A stretch of DNA of 64,000 nucleotides from Trema orientale (Eukaryota > Streptophyta > Magnoliopsida > Rosales > Cannabaceae), in the NCBI GenBank assembly GCA_002914845.1, contig JXTC01000161.1, positions 262,782-326,781 on the forward strand, given 5' to 3'. Made by a program: the position numbers and the translations under genes. Under the pieces are notes generated by a model. It did no database searches. It worked only from the letters and a program-made list of their open reading frames with translations, and was not told the DNA's origin. Positions 48,534-60,892 of the stretch are shown piece by piece (the stretch's first letter is position 1; each line of letters begins with the position of its first letter).

Positions 48534-49244
48534 TAGGGGTGTTCATGGCCGGTTTGGACGGTCTAAATCGTCAATCCAGAAACCAATCCGAATGTGCGGT
48601 TTGGTCGGTTTACCAATCCGTGCGGTTTGAATTTGTCGATTCAAACCGGCCAAACCGCACCTACATTTTTGCGGCCGGTTTGGGCAGTTTCCGCAGTTTG
48701 AAAATTTAAAAAATTTGAATTAATACAATATCAACTAAGCTCATATCATAATCATATTTCATCTAAAATATAAAGTCCAAATATAAAACGAAACTATAAC
48801 ATAGTTAAAAGCTATAACCAAATCGAAAGTCATAGTAAACTTAAATTTTAGTTACAACTTACAACTTAATCAAATTGAATAGTAAACTTAAAGTCTTTAA
48901 TCTTAAACATATCATAACAATAAGACTTAAAGTCTAAAATATCATAAGAGTCTTAAGTAACATAGTCCTAAATAAGCTAAGAGTAATCATTACTCAATTA
49001 GAATGAATGAGTTTAAATTTTTAACAATTAATATACATTTAAAAAAAATACATATACAAACTTATTGGCCGGTTCGGTTTGAATCCGACTGAATATTTCT
49101 AAAATCGAAAACCAAACCGGCCAAGTCGATTTTCATATTTTCTAATCCGTAACCAGCCATTTAAGAAAAAAAACCGCACGGATTTGGCGGTTTGGATTGG
49201 ATTGGGCGGTTTCCACGGTTTAGCGATTTTTTTGAACACCCCTA
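48534..49244. mobile_element. hAT-type non-autonomous transposon, GGCCGGTTTGG family
   Basis: Perfect 8 bp duplications GTGTGGAG flank it (48526-48533 and 49245-49252). The ends are TAGGGGTGTTCATGG and, reverse-complemented, TAGGGGTGTTCAAAA. The arms carry repeated CGGTTTGGCCGGTTT-like words in both orientations around an AT-rich 350 bp centre. No transposase is visible. It shares only the end signature with the 8840/54611 family, so it is a separate family of the same superfamily. Confidence 0.92.
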
Positions 49245-49252
49245 GTGTGGAG

Positions 49253-52200
49253 TAATATTGCCTTTTGTGTAGTACATAAGAATTTTGATTGTTTCAGCAA
49301 AACTCTTTGTTGAATCGAGAGTAAAATTAGATGTATTAATTTGTACACTAACTTTTGCTTGCTAACGGAAATTAAGAATGATTAAATTATCATTATTGAG
49401 TGTGTGAATACAATTCTATAATACTCAAAACAGAACTATATATAATAAGATGCCAGGGTAAATTTACCATTTTAACGAGTGTAGTGTCATACATAAAACT
49501 ACGGTGACGAAAATAACTATTAACATTATCTATTAAAATAGAAATGATCTTTTTGATTATGAAACCATCTTACCTGCTGCAATTCTATGTTGCAAATTCC
49601 TTCTTCTCAACATAGAGCTCATTTCTGTTAACTATTATTCTAATAATCTGCATTATCATTTCTTTTGAAATTATTGCAAAACTGTAAAAAATAAAAGATA
49701 AAAAAAATACATATGTACGCAGTGTGCTGGTATCCTAGTATCCTAATCTTTGGTCAATCAAGTAGTATTATGTAGAGCCTTCAATAAGGGATAACTTTGG
49801 TTTGCACCTTCTATATTTAACATTTGATTATAGCTAATGGTGGGTCGGGTAACCGATGCAGATCTTGTTGCACTATTGAAAAAAGTGGAAACAACTCAAG
49901 GCATCACTAATTAGAGGCTAAAATCCTCATAAATCCCGTTAGTCATTTAGACACCCTGCACTAAAGTAAAAACAGAGAGAAGATAAATAAACTATAAACT
50001 GGCTTCAGTAACTTCTCAAACTTTAGCAAAAGTAAAGATGTGTTTTAAGTTTGTCACTCATATAATAAAGATTTCGAAGGCACATGATTGAATGAATAAA
50101 TTGAAATATGAAATTAGTTTCCCATTCTTATTGTTCAAGGCCAAAAACAATTAAGCTGTAAAAAATTTATGCATTCATTCCTTAAATTCCTTAACGAATG
50201 AATGCATTTGATTAGATGTATGATATGAATAGTCTCTAAATGTAAACATTTTAGTTTCTGTCATTATATCTCTAGTTCAAAATTTCCAAATGATCTCCAT
50301 CCATATAAATAAGAAAGATAATTAGTAAATCATATTTTAAATTATCATAAGATTATCAATCTAATAACAAAGATTAATATTTTTTTTTCCCTCCATTCTT
50401 TGTAAAAACTCTTGCAACTTTCGTATTTTTTTCTCGCACTGCTATAGTGTCATGGCCAACTTGTTATTAAGAAAACTAAATAAGAGATAGAGAATATGAA
50501 AATTTCTTCTTCTTTCTTCTTCTTCTTTTAGATTAGTCTTCTTTTTTTTTTTGGATTGTTTGCACCATACTTTCAAACAAGGTATTGTCCTTGACTAAAG
50601 AAAAAAATATTTAGAGAATACCTTCATTTCTCAAAGCTTGATTCTCCAAACTATAACCTAGTCATTCGTATTAATAGGAAAAATTAAAATGGTAAAGCCA
50701 AAAAATGAGTTTAGTCTTCACTTCATAGAATTACTTTCATTTACGTATGTGTTACTTTCTATATCTAAGCCATCTTTGACCTATTCAATTGCTGATTAAC
50801 CCTCAACTGCATATTAGACTTGATAATAAAATGCTAGAATATCTCATCCGCAAAACTACTGCTATAACCAAACAACTGCTACTCCTTCCACACCTTGGAC
50901 CTCTAGTTTCATATGCCACATAAAAGGGTCAATAAAGCTCCTCTTCAAACAAACCAATATTTATAAATCAACTTAAAGTTTTCTCTGAGTAGGAATCACA
51001 TCCACAACATAATCATGATAGTACAGATTTTTGTGTAACATTGAGTATCTCAATAATATTTTTGATACGTAATTTATAACTATGGCTATGAAATAAAGTG
51101 TGCTTAATATACTAAATATTTGGACCTATTTCTGTGCGTATCTCATTCATTACATCAAACAATCACTTCACTAAGTTTCCAATAAAATCTATAAAAAAAC
51201 AAATTAAAGACAATTATTTCAAAAAATGCATTGGTGAAAGATCTAGTTAATAAAGCTATATATAATAAGCTAAAAATTCATTCACTTACCCCATCAGCAA
51301 TGTTTTTCCCCATCAGGACATAACACCCTAGAAGTAAGACTTGCTGTTAAGAGATAAGTAAGGAACCCACGCATGAGTTTTCTATCTTAACATAAACATA
51401 TGATGAGGCAGACAACTTCCAAATCTTGTCTTATCTTCCCAACAAGACCTTTGCAAAATTACCTCCATAATTCTCCACTTTTCTCTCCATACATGTTTGT
51501 TTGATGATATAGAAAAACATAATATTTAATACAGTAGTTGAAAAGTTGCAGTTTTACATTGATTTTTCTATGCAATTAAGAGATTAATATATTAAAGCAT
51601 GGTCTACATGCTTGGAACATATAGCACCCTACCTTGAAATTATTAATTGGCTCTTATTCTCTATGCTAATATAATCATGATAAATTAACTATGTTTTATA
51701 GTACAACTATATGCTTATTCTATAAGTCAAGCATGAAATCTTTCCTTGAAGAAGTGGACTTATTTTTAAGGGAAAAACGACAAGATAAGAAGAAGAAGAA
51801 GCATACTTGGTAAGGAGGCCCTAATTGTAATGAAAATGATTGTAAATCATATCATTCACTTAATGAAAGATTAATGGTCATCGATTTTACATTTCCAAAT
51901 ATCATATTCTTTTGTAATATAGTTAATATATAGACCCATAATAATGATTGTAAATAATGCATTCGACATTGTTATTGAAACTATATACGCAAGTAGTTGA
52001 GTATTTTATGTTAATACACTGATGTAAAGTCTTGTTATATTTGATAAAACATATTAACTAAAACTTCACTTAAAAATTGATGAGTCTGGGCAGGAGATAG
52101 TAAATCATAGCACATCTTACAATTCCATATAGTAACCAAGTGGTCAAAGAAAGACACTCTTTTTAGAGAGTATAACTTGGAGGTAGAGGTATTACCTAGA

Positions 52201-54602
52201 ACAAACCATCATGCTTCATCTTTTATTTGTAAACGATACATCAAGGTTGATTTTTATTCTAATTACTTAGAAAGTCAGAACAAGATAAAATTTTACCTCT
52301 GGAAATTGAGGAATAAAATATTTTGGTGCTTTTTGCCCGAAATTTTATATTTTTAGTCTGATATACGATAGGTAGACTTTACACTATTAGTTTCCCATAC
52401 AGAAGTCTTAGTCTCACTTGGACATTGAGAATTCACTCTAGGTCTTGTTAAGAAAAGGGAAATATTTGTCACTTAACATGCCCATAAGCCAAGATCAGAA
52501 ATCAACTAACATTTTAACAAAATAATGTCTCCCAACTCCTAAAGCAAACCATATAAAAATATCCTAAATAGTTGCATTAACAACTTTATTTAGGCCTGAT
52601 GACTTGTAGTCAGTAACTATATATAAAATATTATACACCATGCCAACTGCTACATTATCCAAATAATCTACAAAAGCTAGTTGGTTTCCTATTTCTCCTT
52701 TTTTTTTATTTTCTAAAATGAAAACTACTTTAAAACAATTGACAATTACGAGGAAAACCTTATAGTTTACAATGTATAAAATTTTTTGTGAGGCACTGAA
52801 CAAGCTGCAGAGTAACCTTTAGGACCATTTTAGAGAAGTGAAAAAGGCATGTTACTTTCTCCCATGAATAGAAAAAGGAGCCATAAATTTCTCTCTTTGT
52901 GGGCATGAACATATCTTAAATTACTACTATCCCTTTGTCTCCCTCTTTCTGGTAGCATATAAGAGATATTATACCAATATTATACCTACACATGAAAGTT
53001 GAATTATAAAATTTGACTTAACTAAGAGGCAATATTTTGATAGCAAGACATACATAAAGTGGATTGGGAGTGAGCCTTCAAATATTAGCATTTGAAGCTC
53101 TTAATTTTTTCTCACAATTAGAGCATGCACAAATTGAGATTGAGAAGTAGATGATAAAATAAGTAAGAAAATAGAACATGTTTAAGCCAAATGAAATGGG
53201 CATTAGAAAAAAATTACAACCATCATAAATTGGAAGAATTGTACTCGTTTGGATGCCTTACTGAGCCGATTGGAGGAATATTGTTGCTAATTTAGATGAA
53301 ATTTTGCCATGAGAGAAAGAATAATCGCTACCAAGGAAATGAGAAATGGCAGTAGAGAGCATGTTAAACTCTAGGTGAAATTAGATGAAAATGAGTGTCT
53401 TGTGTCGTGAAGGGATAACTGGTAGTTTGCATTTTGTGTGGTATAGACAGGTGGTGATTCTGTGATTTTTCGGTGGAGTATAAATAAAGCATAAAAGACA
53501 AAATAGATGGACGAATGAACAGTAAAGAAAAAGACAAAATACTTGAACAAAACCAAACGTTTATTCACTCTTTTATTTATGTTATAGATTATAGATATAG
53601 ATATAGATTATAGATTATAGATTATAGATATAGATATAGATTATAGATTCAGTGATACAGATATGCATCTTTATGATATTAAAATATGCCACTAAATGAC
53701 ATTAGTCTGAATAAGACAACATGTGATTATAATTTATGAATTATGATAAACCAAGAAGAGCATATCACTTAGTCATGGATGGAATGTGATATCGTTTACA
53801 AAGAAAATAAGTTATATCTTTAAAGGAGAAAAAAACATTGAGAAAAATTATAAAGACAATAATTCAGGGCTCAAACTAGTATAACAAACCATAATTCAAT
53901 AGTCATCAAAGCCTTTTTCACAAATAAACAACAGTGAATTTGAAACTATGAGTGAGATGTTATTTTCACAAAGTTCAGGTAATGAGAGACATTGTTTATT
54001 GAAGTAACTAACAATAGCAATCTCATTCACAATAACCAATATGTCGTGACTAAAGAACAAACTTTTTGATTTTCGATAAAAAGGAACTCTCAAGAAAATA
54101 ATATTAATAAAAGCTAAAAACTTCAATTATAGTACAAACACATAGAATTACAATTTCAAACTCTTTAAAAAAGAAGACCAAAAGTGGATCACAAACGCAA
54201 CAATGGCAAGAATTATGGGCTAGCATAAGTCTCTAAGAGAAAAAGATAACAAAAACCAACAACAAATAATTTTGTCTTCATCTGTCACTGAACTGCGTTC
54301 TTGGCGGGTAGAGACTATGATTCCAATACTAAAAGATATTCACGTCCGTTACCAAAAAAAAAAAAAATTAACATATCCGCATTACATATCTAAATCATAG
54401 AAAAATTCTCAAATTTAAGATCTAGTAAACGGAATTTAAAACCTACACTGATCAAATATCAAGTGGTATAAAATTCACACAAATGTGGAATTATAACCAG
54501 ATTTAAATATGGACTTATTAGAAAATTAAAAGGGAAAAAAAACCCTAAAACCTGAAAGAAAATGGAAGATAGGAGAAGAATAGAAGGAGATTAAAGCACT
54601 CT
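49253..54602. other. Long AT-rich intergenic stretch
   Basis: No supported gene, RNA gene or complete element on either strand. It contains the ATAGATT microsatellite at 53584-53649. The small ORFs (52564-52803, 53371-53568, 53896-54126, all minus) show no domain and no codon bias I can recognise. Confidence 0.5.
53584..53649. repeat. Microsatellite of ATAGAT/TATAGATT units
   Basis: About 66 bases of mixed 6-bp and 8-bp units (ATAGATATAGATTATAGATT). Confidence 0.9.
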
Positions 54603-54610
54603 CTCTCCGA

Positions 54611-55187
54611 TAGGGGTGGCAATTCGGGTTACGACACGAACACGATACGATTTTTTGCGGGTTAGGGTTGAAGAAAAATGGTGCGGGTCGGGTTCGGGTC
54701 AACTCGCTTGACACGAACTTGACCCGTTTGACCCGCCAACAAATATATATAATTAAATTATAAAATATTTTTTATTTAATTTGTTTATGACTATTATTAT
54801 AGATATATTTAATTTGTATAATGTATGTATTTGGGATTATAAGTTATTAATTATATTTATAAATTATCTCTAATTTATTTATTTTAAAATGAGACAATAA
54901 TAGCTTTAGAAAAAGAAAATATAAGTAAAAAAAATACGGGTCATAGCAGGTTGGCGGGTCAAAAACGGGTTGACGGGTCAAAATCGGGTTGTGGGTTGGA
55001 TGTTATTCACCAAAGCGGGTTGTGCGGGTCGGGTTCTGGTCAACCCGTTTTAGGTACAGGTCGGGTTAGTGTTGATGGTTTTCTGACACGACGGGTCACG
55101 GGTCGGGTTCGGGTTGACATAATTTATGTATATATTAGACTTCAACCCGACACGAACCCGACCCGTCGACACGAATTGACACCGCTA
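54611..55187. mobile_element. hAT-type non-autonomous transposon, copy 2 (without nested MITE)
   Basis: Perfect 8 bp duplications CTCTCCGA flank it (54603-54610 and 55188-55195). The ends are TAGGGGTGGCAATTC and, reverse-complemented, TAGCGGTGTCAATTC. The interior is nearly collinear with copy 1 at 8840-9642 but lacks the 173 bp MITE, leaving a single TATTTAAT near 54805. It lies about 730 bases upstream of the PUX5-like start. Confidence 0.93.
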
Positions 55188-55195
55188 CTCTCCGA

Positions 55196-55915
55196 CCTCT
55201 TGTGAGAGAGACAGCAAGAGTTTTTTGAGAGAGAAAGATAACGTAGACTAGGGTTTTTTTTTTTTTTTTTTTTTGTTAAAGAGCAAACTTTATTTATTTA
55301 TTTATTTTTTTGCTGAAGTTAAAAAGCAAACTTATGTATTCTAATTTTAGTAATTGAATTATTACTTAATCCTATATTGATCCCTAAATAATCACCCAGT
55401 CACGTTTAGGTTCATGATTTGTTCTAAATTTGGTCTCTAAACTAAATTTTTGTATCGGTTTAGTCATTTGAGTTTTCAAATGTCACATTTTGCGACCAAA
55501 ATTAATTTTTTTAATCCCAATTTTTCGTTGCTAGTTTATAACAGGGGTCATAATTCCCCAAACTGATATTAGGGACCGAAAGTAAGATAAAGAAACATGG
55601 TTTTAGGATGACTGAATGTGACATTTCATCCTAAACTACGTTTATTCATGGACTAATTATAGAATCATAGATCCACCCAAATTTCGTTTTTTATTCTCAA
55701 ATGAAGTCTATGTCGTTTGGTGATGCAACGACAGTTTGGAAGGATAAAACGACACGCAAGATGCCCATTTTTTATCCATTTGCCCTTTTGCTTGTGTAGC
55801 CGACTAGGCGTCATCTATTTCTCTAGAGAGAGGGAGAGACTACTACTTCTACTTCTTTTTCTTTTTCATTCTCTACTCTCTCGCCCAAGCAAAGCAAGAA
55901 GCGAAGAAAGCAACA
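55196..55915 (+). promoter_or_regulatory. Upstream region and leader of the PUX5-like gene
   Basis: A T-run at about 55253-55274 and AT-rich sequence lead into a CT-rich stretch (about 55840-55880: ACTACTTCTACTTC, then CTCTACTCTCTCGCCC) typical of plant leaders. The ATG context is CAACAATGG. No clear TATA box was seen. Confidence 0.4.
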
Positions 55916-58634
55916 ATGGAGGCCGAAGCCCACGAGTCACAGCCCCTGCGCGATGACCTAATCACCTCCTTCTGCGAGATCGCTTCCTCTTCCAAAGAAG
56001 AAGCCCTCTTCTTCTTGGAATCCCACAATTGGGATCTCGATGCCGCCGTCTCCACATTCCTCGACGACAATCCTCCTCCCACCACCGCCGCCGCCGTCGC
56101 CGCCGACCACCCGGTCCCCGAGAATCGGTCTCCGTCGCCGTCGCAGTCGCCCGAGTACTCTCCCACGCATTCGCGGTCCCGCTCGCCCTCGCCGACCCTG
56201 TCCCGGCCTCCCTACGAGCTCCGATCGAGGCGCCCCTCCGACAAGAAGGCTGACAAAAAGCCCTCCGGGAGCCGTACTCGCGGCGGCATCCGTACACTCG
56301 CTGATCTGAACCGGCCGGCCAATGATGGGTCCGGTAGCGACTCGGATGAGCCCCAGGAGTACTACACTGGCGGCGAGAAAAGGTACTACTTTTCTCGTTT
56401 TGGGGTTATGGGATTGGTGTGTTTGTTTGCTGAGAATTTGGAGGAAAGGAAGTCGAAGATATTATTTTTCTTTATTTATTTCTCTAAAATGGTTTCTCGG
56501 TGATGCAATTGGGTTTCAATATGTAAATTTATTATGTGTTTTGCCCTAAAGTCTAGTAGCATTTGGGTATCGAGAAAGGTAGGTGGTCAATTCCGAATGA
56601 ACTGAAATTTACTTTATTCAGCCCTTAAAACAAGAATCTTTTCATTATTAGATGATTTCTTTCTTGGTTTGTTTGGTTCTTTTTTTCTGGGTAGGGGGAA
56701 TTCGAACTTAGGACCTCCATTGCGGAGGTAAGGACAGCACCAGGTATAGTCTGCAACCACATGGGTGACTCATTTTTAGTAGGTATAATTGAAATGGTGA
56801 GGGGCATGTTTACCATTTCGTAATCAAAAGAATTGTTGAGAATCTTCAAGGGAAAGAGTCTAGAGGGGAATGAAAAGGAATAAAATGTCGAGTAGTTCTT
56901 TTCCAATTTCATAAGTTATGTGGGGGATTCACCAATATTTGTTTCTTAATTATGTGAGTAAACGGATGGGAAAGGGAAACACTTCCTTTATTCTCATTCC
57001 CATTACGGCCCATTATGGATTAATAAACAAGGCCATGATGCGTTTGATAGTCCTGGGCTCTTGGCCAAGGCCACTAGGTTATACAATATATATATATATA
57101 TATATTTTGGTTCTTCAAACCTTTAGCCTATCAAGGTCTGCAATTTTTGACAAGAACTGTTGGTAATTTACTGTTTTTTCAGATTTTTTTTTCTTTTTTA
57201 AAAGAATTGCTTTTGATTACAACTTAGGACTAAGTTGATGTCTTTTACTACTGATTGCAGTGGAATGCTTGTTCAAGATCCTACAAAAGGTAAAGATGTG
57301 GATGCAATTTTCGATCAAGCTAAGAAGTCAGGTGCCATGCTAGGTTCACATGAGCATGCTCGACCTTCGTCAAGCTCAAAAAGTTTTACTGGAACAGCAA
57401 GATTACTTACAGGAGAGACTGTCTCGTCTGACCCTCAGCCACCTGAAGTGGTAACTCACACAATCACTTTTTGGAGGAATGGATTTTCTGTAGATGATGG
57501 TCCACTGCGTCGGCTGGATGATCCTGAAAATGCTCCATTCTTGGAGGTAATTTAAAGTGGAGTATTTTTAAAGTTCTTTTGGACCAGTTTCTGTATATTA
57601 TGCTATGAAACATGTATTTGTGTGTTTATTGAGTTTATGAAAGTCTGCCTATAATCCGTAATCTCTGTTCTTCTCAACCTGTTTGATATTCATGTTTTGC
57701 CCCTTTTTGAAGCTCAAAACCATAATTTTGCTTCGAACATTCAAATTGGCCATAGTTTGCATCTTGGCTGGTTTGAATGTATGAAGCAAAAGTTTGATAA
57801 TGGCCATCCTTCACTCTACTTATTCTATTATTCCATTCCTCAGGATAGTTTTATCCAAACAAATTTTACCCTCTTTATTTTATCTATTGACTGATTTTTC
57901 TGAGTGAGTCAGGGAAGCTTTTCTTTTTGGTAAAATCATCCGAGCCATGTTGGTTTCTTTTTTATTTTTTCCAAGATGAAAATATCATCCCCAGCAAAAA
58001 AGATGAAAATATCTTATTTGCATTCTATTGTAGAAGTAATATTCTTATTACCAGTATTATCCGAGTGCAGAGCATCAGGCAATCTAAATGTCCACAAGAG
58101 CTTGAACCGGCGGATAGGAGGACCTCAGTGCATGTTGATATGATAAGGCGGGAAGAAGACTACCCTGTTTGTCCTCTAACCTCCCCTTTAGATGTGTTTT
58201 CCTTGGACTCAGGTTCTGAATTTCACTAATGCTTGCTTTGATTGCTATGCTTGCAGGAGCCAGTTAAGCTAAGGAATGCTTTTCAGGGTGTAGGAAGAAC
58301 CCTTGGTAGCGGCAGCAGCACTGCCTCTGAGCCTGCCACTGCCGCCACTTCCCTCTACACTTCTCCATTATCATCAATGCGTTTAGTGGTGGATGACTCG
58401 TTGCCATCAACATCTCTCCAGCTAAGGTTGGCCGATGGTACTCGCATGGTTTCTCGGTTCAACCACCACCACACCATCAGAGATATTCGTTCCTTTATTG
58501 ATGCATCGAGGCCTGGTGGGCCAATAAGTTACCAGCTGCAGACAATGGGGTTTCCTCCCAAACAGCTGACGGATCTGGACCAGACAATAGAGCAGGCTGG
58601 GATAGCCAATTCGGTTGTCATCCAAAAGCTCTAG
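55916..58634 (+). CDS. PUX5: UBA-SEP-UBX protein, PUX5-like adaptor of CDC48/p97
   Basis: Proteins of this family link ubiquitinated clients to the CDC48/p97 AAA ATPase (p47/Shp1 group). Exons are 55916-56382, 57261-57546, 58071-58166 and 58257-58634. All junctions are GT-AG and in phase, giving 408 aa. An N-terminal UBA domain spans about 10-51 ([20 protein letters not shown]). A Ser/Pro/Arg-rich linker covers 70-130. A conserved [12 protein letters not shown] block crosses the first splice junction at about 152-163. [11 protein letters not shown] precedes the SEP domain (about 222-283, from [10 protein letters not shown]). An SHP-type CDC48-binding motif, FQGVGRTL, lies at 292-299. A C-terminal UBX domain (about 334-408) contains GFPPKQL in place of the usual FPR loop. 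Sequence and length agree with Arabidopsis PUX5 (about 420 aa). Intron 1 holds a poorly preserved repeat. Confidence 0.95.
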
Positions 58635-58819
58635 GATGTTGCATCTGTTATCAATTTCAAGTAGTCAACGTTGAATACATTTGTGCTAGACACAGTTCTA
58701 TTATGCTTTTGGCGCATTTATAATATAATTCTGATGAATTCATGTTAAAGATTGAAGTTGTCTTCCCAGGTATAAGAGGAATTTTCACAACCAATTTCCA
58801 CTTCAACGGGACCCTTTTT

Positions 58820-58940
58820 AAGTGGCAAGTTTATAATATAGTAAGTAGTCTGATAGTGTAATAACAGGACCATTTTTGTAATAACAGGACCATTTTAAGT
58901 GACAAGTTTATAATATAGTAAGTAGTCTGATAGTGTGATA
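58820..58940. repeat. Local duplication downstream of the PUX5-like gene
   Basis: AAGTTTATAATATAGTAAGT and the following TAGTCTGATAGTGT occur twice, 77 bases apart (58827 and 58904). GTAATAACAGGACCATTTT also occurs twice in between (about 58858 and 58878). Confidence 0.85.
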
Positions 58941-60858
58941 TATTGTAGTGTGGTTCTACGCATTTTCCAGATCTCGTAATTTCAGTCATGCTTGAATCCT
59001 TTTTACCAGCGAAATGTATCATCTACTAACCTCTACTACAATGGCAATTTGAAAAATAAAACTTAGAAGTTTACTGGGTATGGAGCTTAACACCCTCTAA
59101 AAACTTAAATGTCCTGTTCTCTAAATATGGTCTAGCTAGGAGCAAAGTTAATTTTGTTGGTAGGGGGCAACAAATTTATTTTTGGCAATAGAGATTAGTT
59201 TTCTAATTAATACTCTTCTTTTTGCTCATTTGTGATTTGGCCAGTGTCACTGGTAGAAAATTCAAATTAGAAGAGTACTAACTCTTTTATATATCTCCTA
59301 TTTTATAGCTTGAAATGCTAGCACTCATGTTTCAAATTAAATCTCAAGCCATTGACGATGACGGCATATCCTTACGTGGCGCTTTTATATGCTGTTTCAA
59401 TTCGAAGACCTATTCATGAAAACATAGTAAAACATATACACACACAAGTAATAAAAAAGTTAAAACACCACTATAATATCGTATAAATAAAAGGAATAAA
59501 ATAGAAGTTACACTTACACCACTATAATCACATATGTGAACTAATTAACTGGTTATGGGATCCCAGCGAGCTCGAAGAACACCATCAGAACTTCTCACAA
59601 TGTCAAAAACATATAACACAATTCAAAGCCTCCAATCTATGAAAGGAATAAACAAAAGAAAATTAATATATGTTGTAACGATCACAAATCACAAAATCGT
59701 GTTAAATTCCAGTAATAGCATTATCCGATATTAACAAATAACATATAGTTAGACTGAATTTAAACATTTATAGTAGTTCGACGGATGCGTGCAAGAACAA
59801 ATCAATTACAATTCAGCATATATAATTTCTTCTTTTCTATGGAATTTGTGTTTCACTAGTTCTCAACACGAGTAATCGGAAAACCACTAAGAAAATAATC
59901 ATGAGAAAACGGAAAATTTTAGCATGCCTCATAACATTTTTGGAGTAGAGGCCAACTAGTTTGATATATAAGTCCCGGCACTTTAAATGGATACACACGG
60001 TCTAATCATGCTTTTCAAAAGCTACATATATGATGAACACATTGAAAAGTAGTATGTGATTAACCTATTTGCATTATCTACACTACACCTCTTTTTTTTT
60101 CAGATTTTTATAGTCCATAACATAGAGCTAGTCTTATCTTGCCTTTTATCATAATGATATCAGGAGAGAGAAGAGAAATAGCTGATGAGTTTTAGTCGGT
60201 TAATAAATATAAACTATTGCTATACTGTTTTCTAATTTGTTATTGTTAAAAAATAAATATTAAATAACATATAGCTTTCACTATATATTTGGCTTTCACT
60301 ATATATCTGGGTTACTGCTCCTATGAATATTGTAATATTGTTAATTGGCACGAAAAAAAGAATATAAATGTTCCCATATATATGTATATAATTTCTTACC
60401 AACAATATTGATGTACATCTGAGTTATATTACTATACAAATTAATATTGTAGTATATCTATGATAGCCATACGTTTAAACCTGAACAAATTCACATTATA
60501 TTCTTATTTTTGCTACCACAAATATTATTTGTTTTGTTTTTGTTCTTTCGGTTTTTGTGCTTTGGACCTTAATTAAGTTGGTTCCCTTTTGATGTGGTAT
60601 GTGGATTCCAATAGATTTGAAATGACTTAAAGCGAAGGACAGGACAATCTTCTTTGGTTGGCCCTGGTATGTTGACAAAGTGTCATCTCATTTATAACAC
60701 TTCTTACCGTTTCATCTCCACCCAAGTTTTTTTTTCTTTTTTTATTTTTTTTTTTGAAAAAAGAAAAAAATAATCAAATTTTAAAGAAAAAGAAAAAACT
60801 ATTTTCTATTTTTTTTAAAAAAAAATATCTTTTTTCTCTTATTAATTGGAGATATTGG

Positions 60859-60892
<34 letters not shown>

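Noticed and set aside
56040..56309. Pro/Arg-rich ORFs overlapping PUX5 exon 1 in other frames
   Set aside because: Shadows of the GC-rich first exon; the UBA frame is the conserved one.
56660..56780. tRNA- or SINE-like phrase (GGAATTCGAACTTAGGACC) in PUX5 intron 1
   Set aside because: Only a box-B-like word is present; no box A or tail was found.
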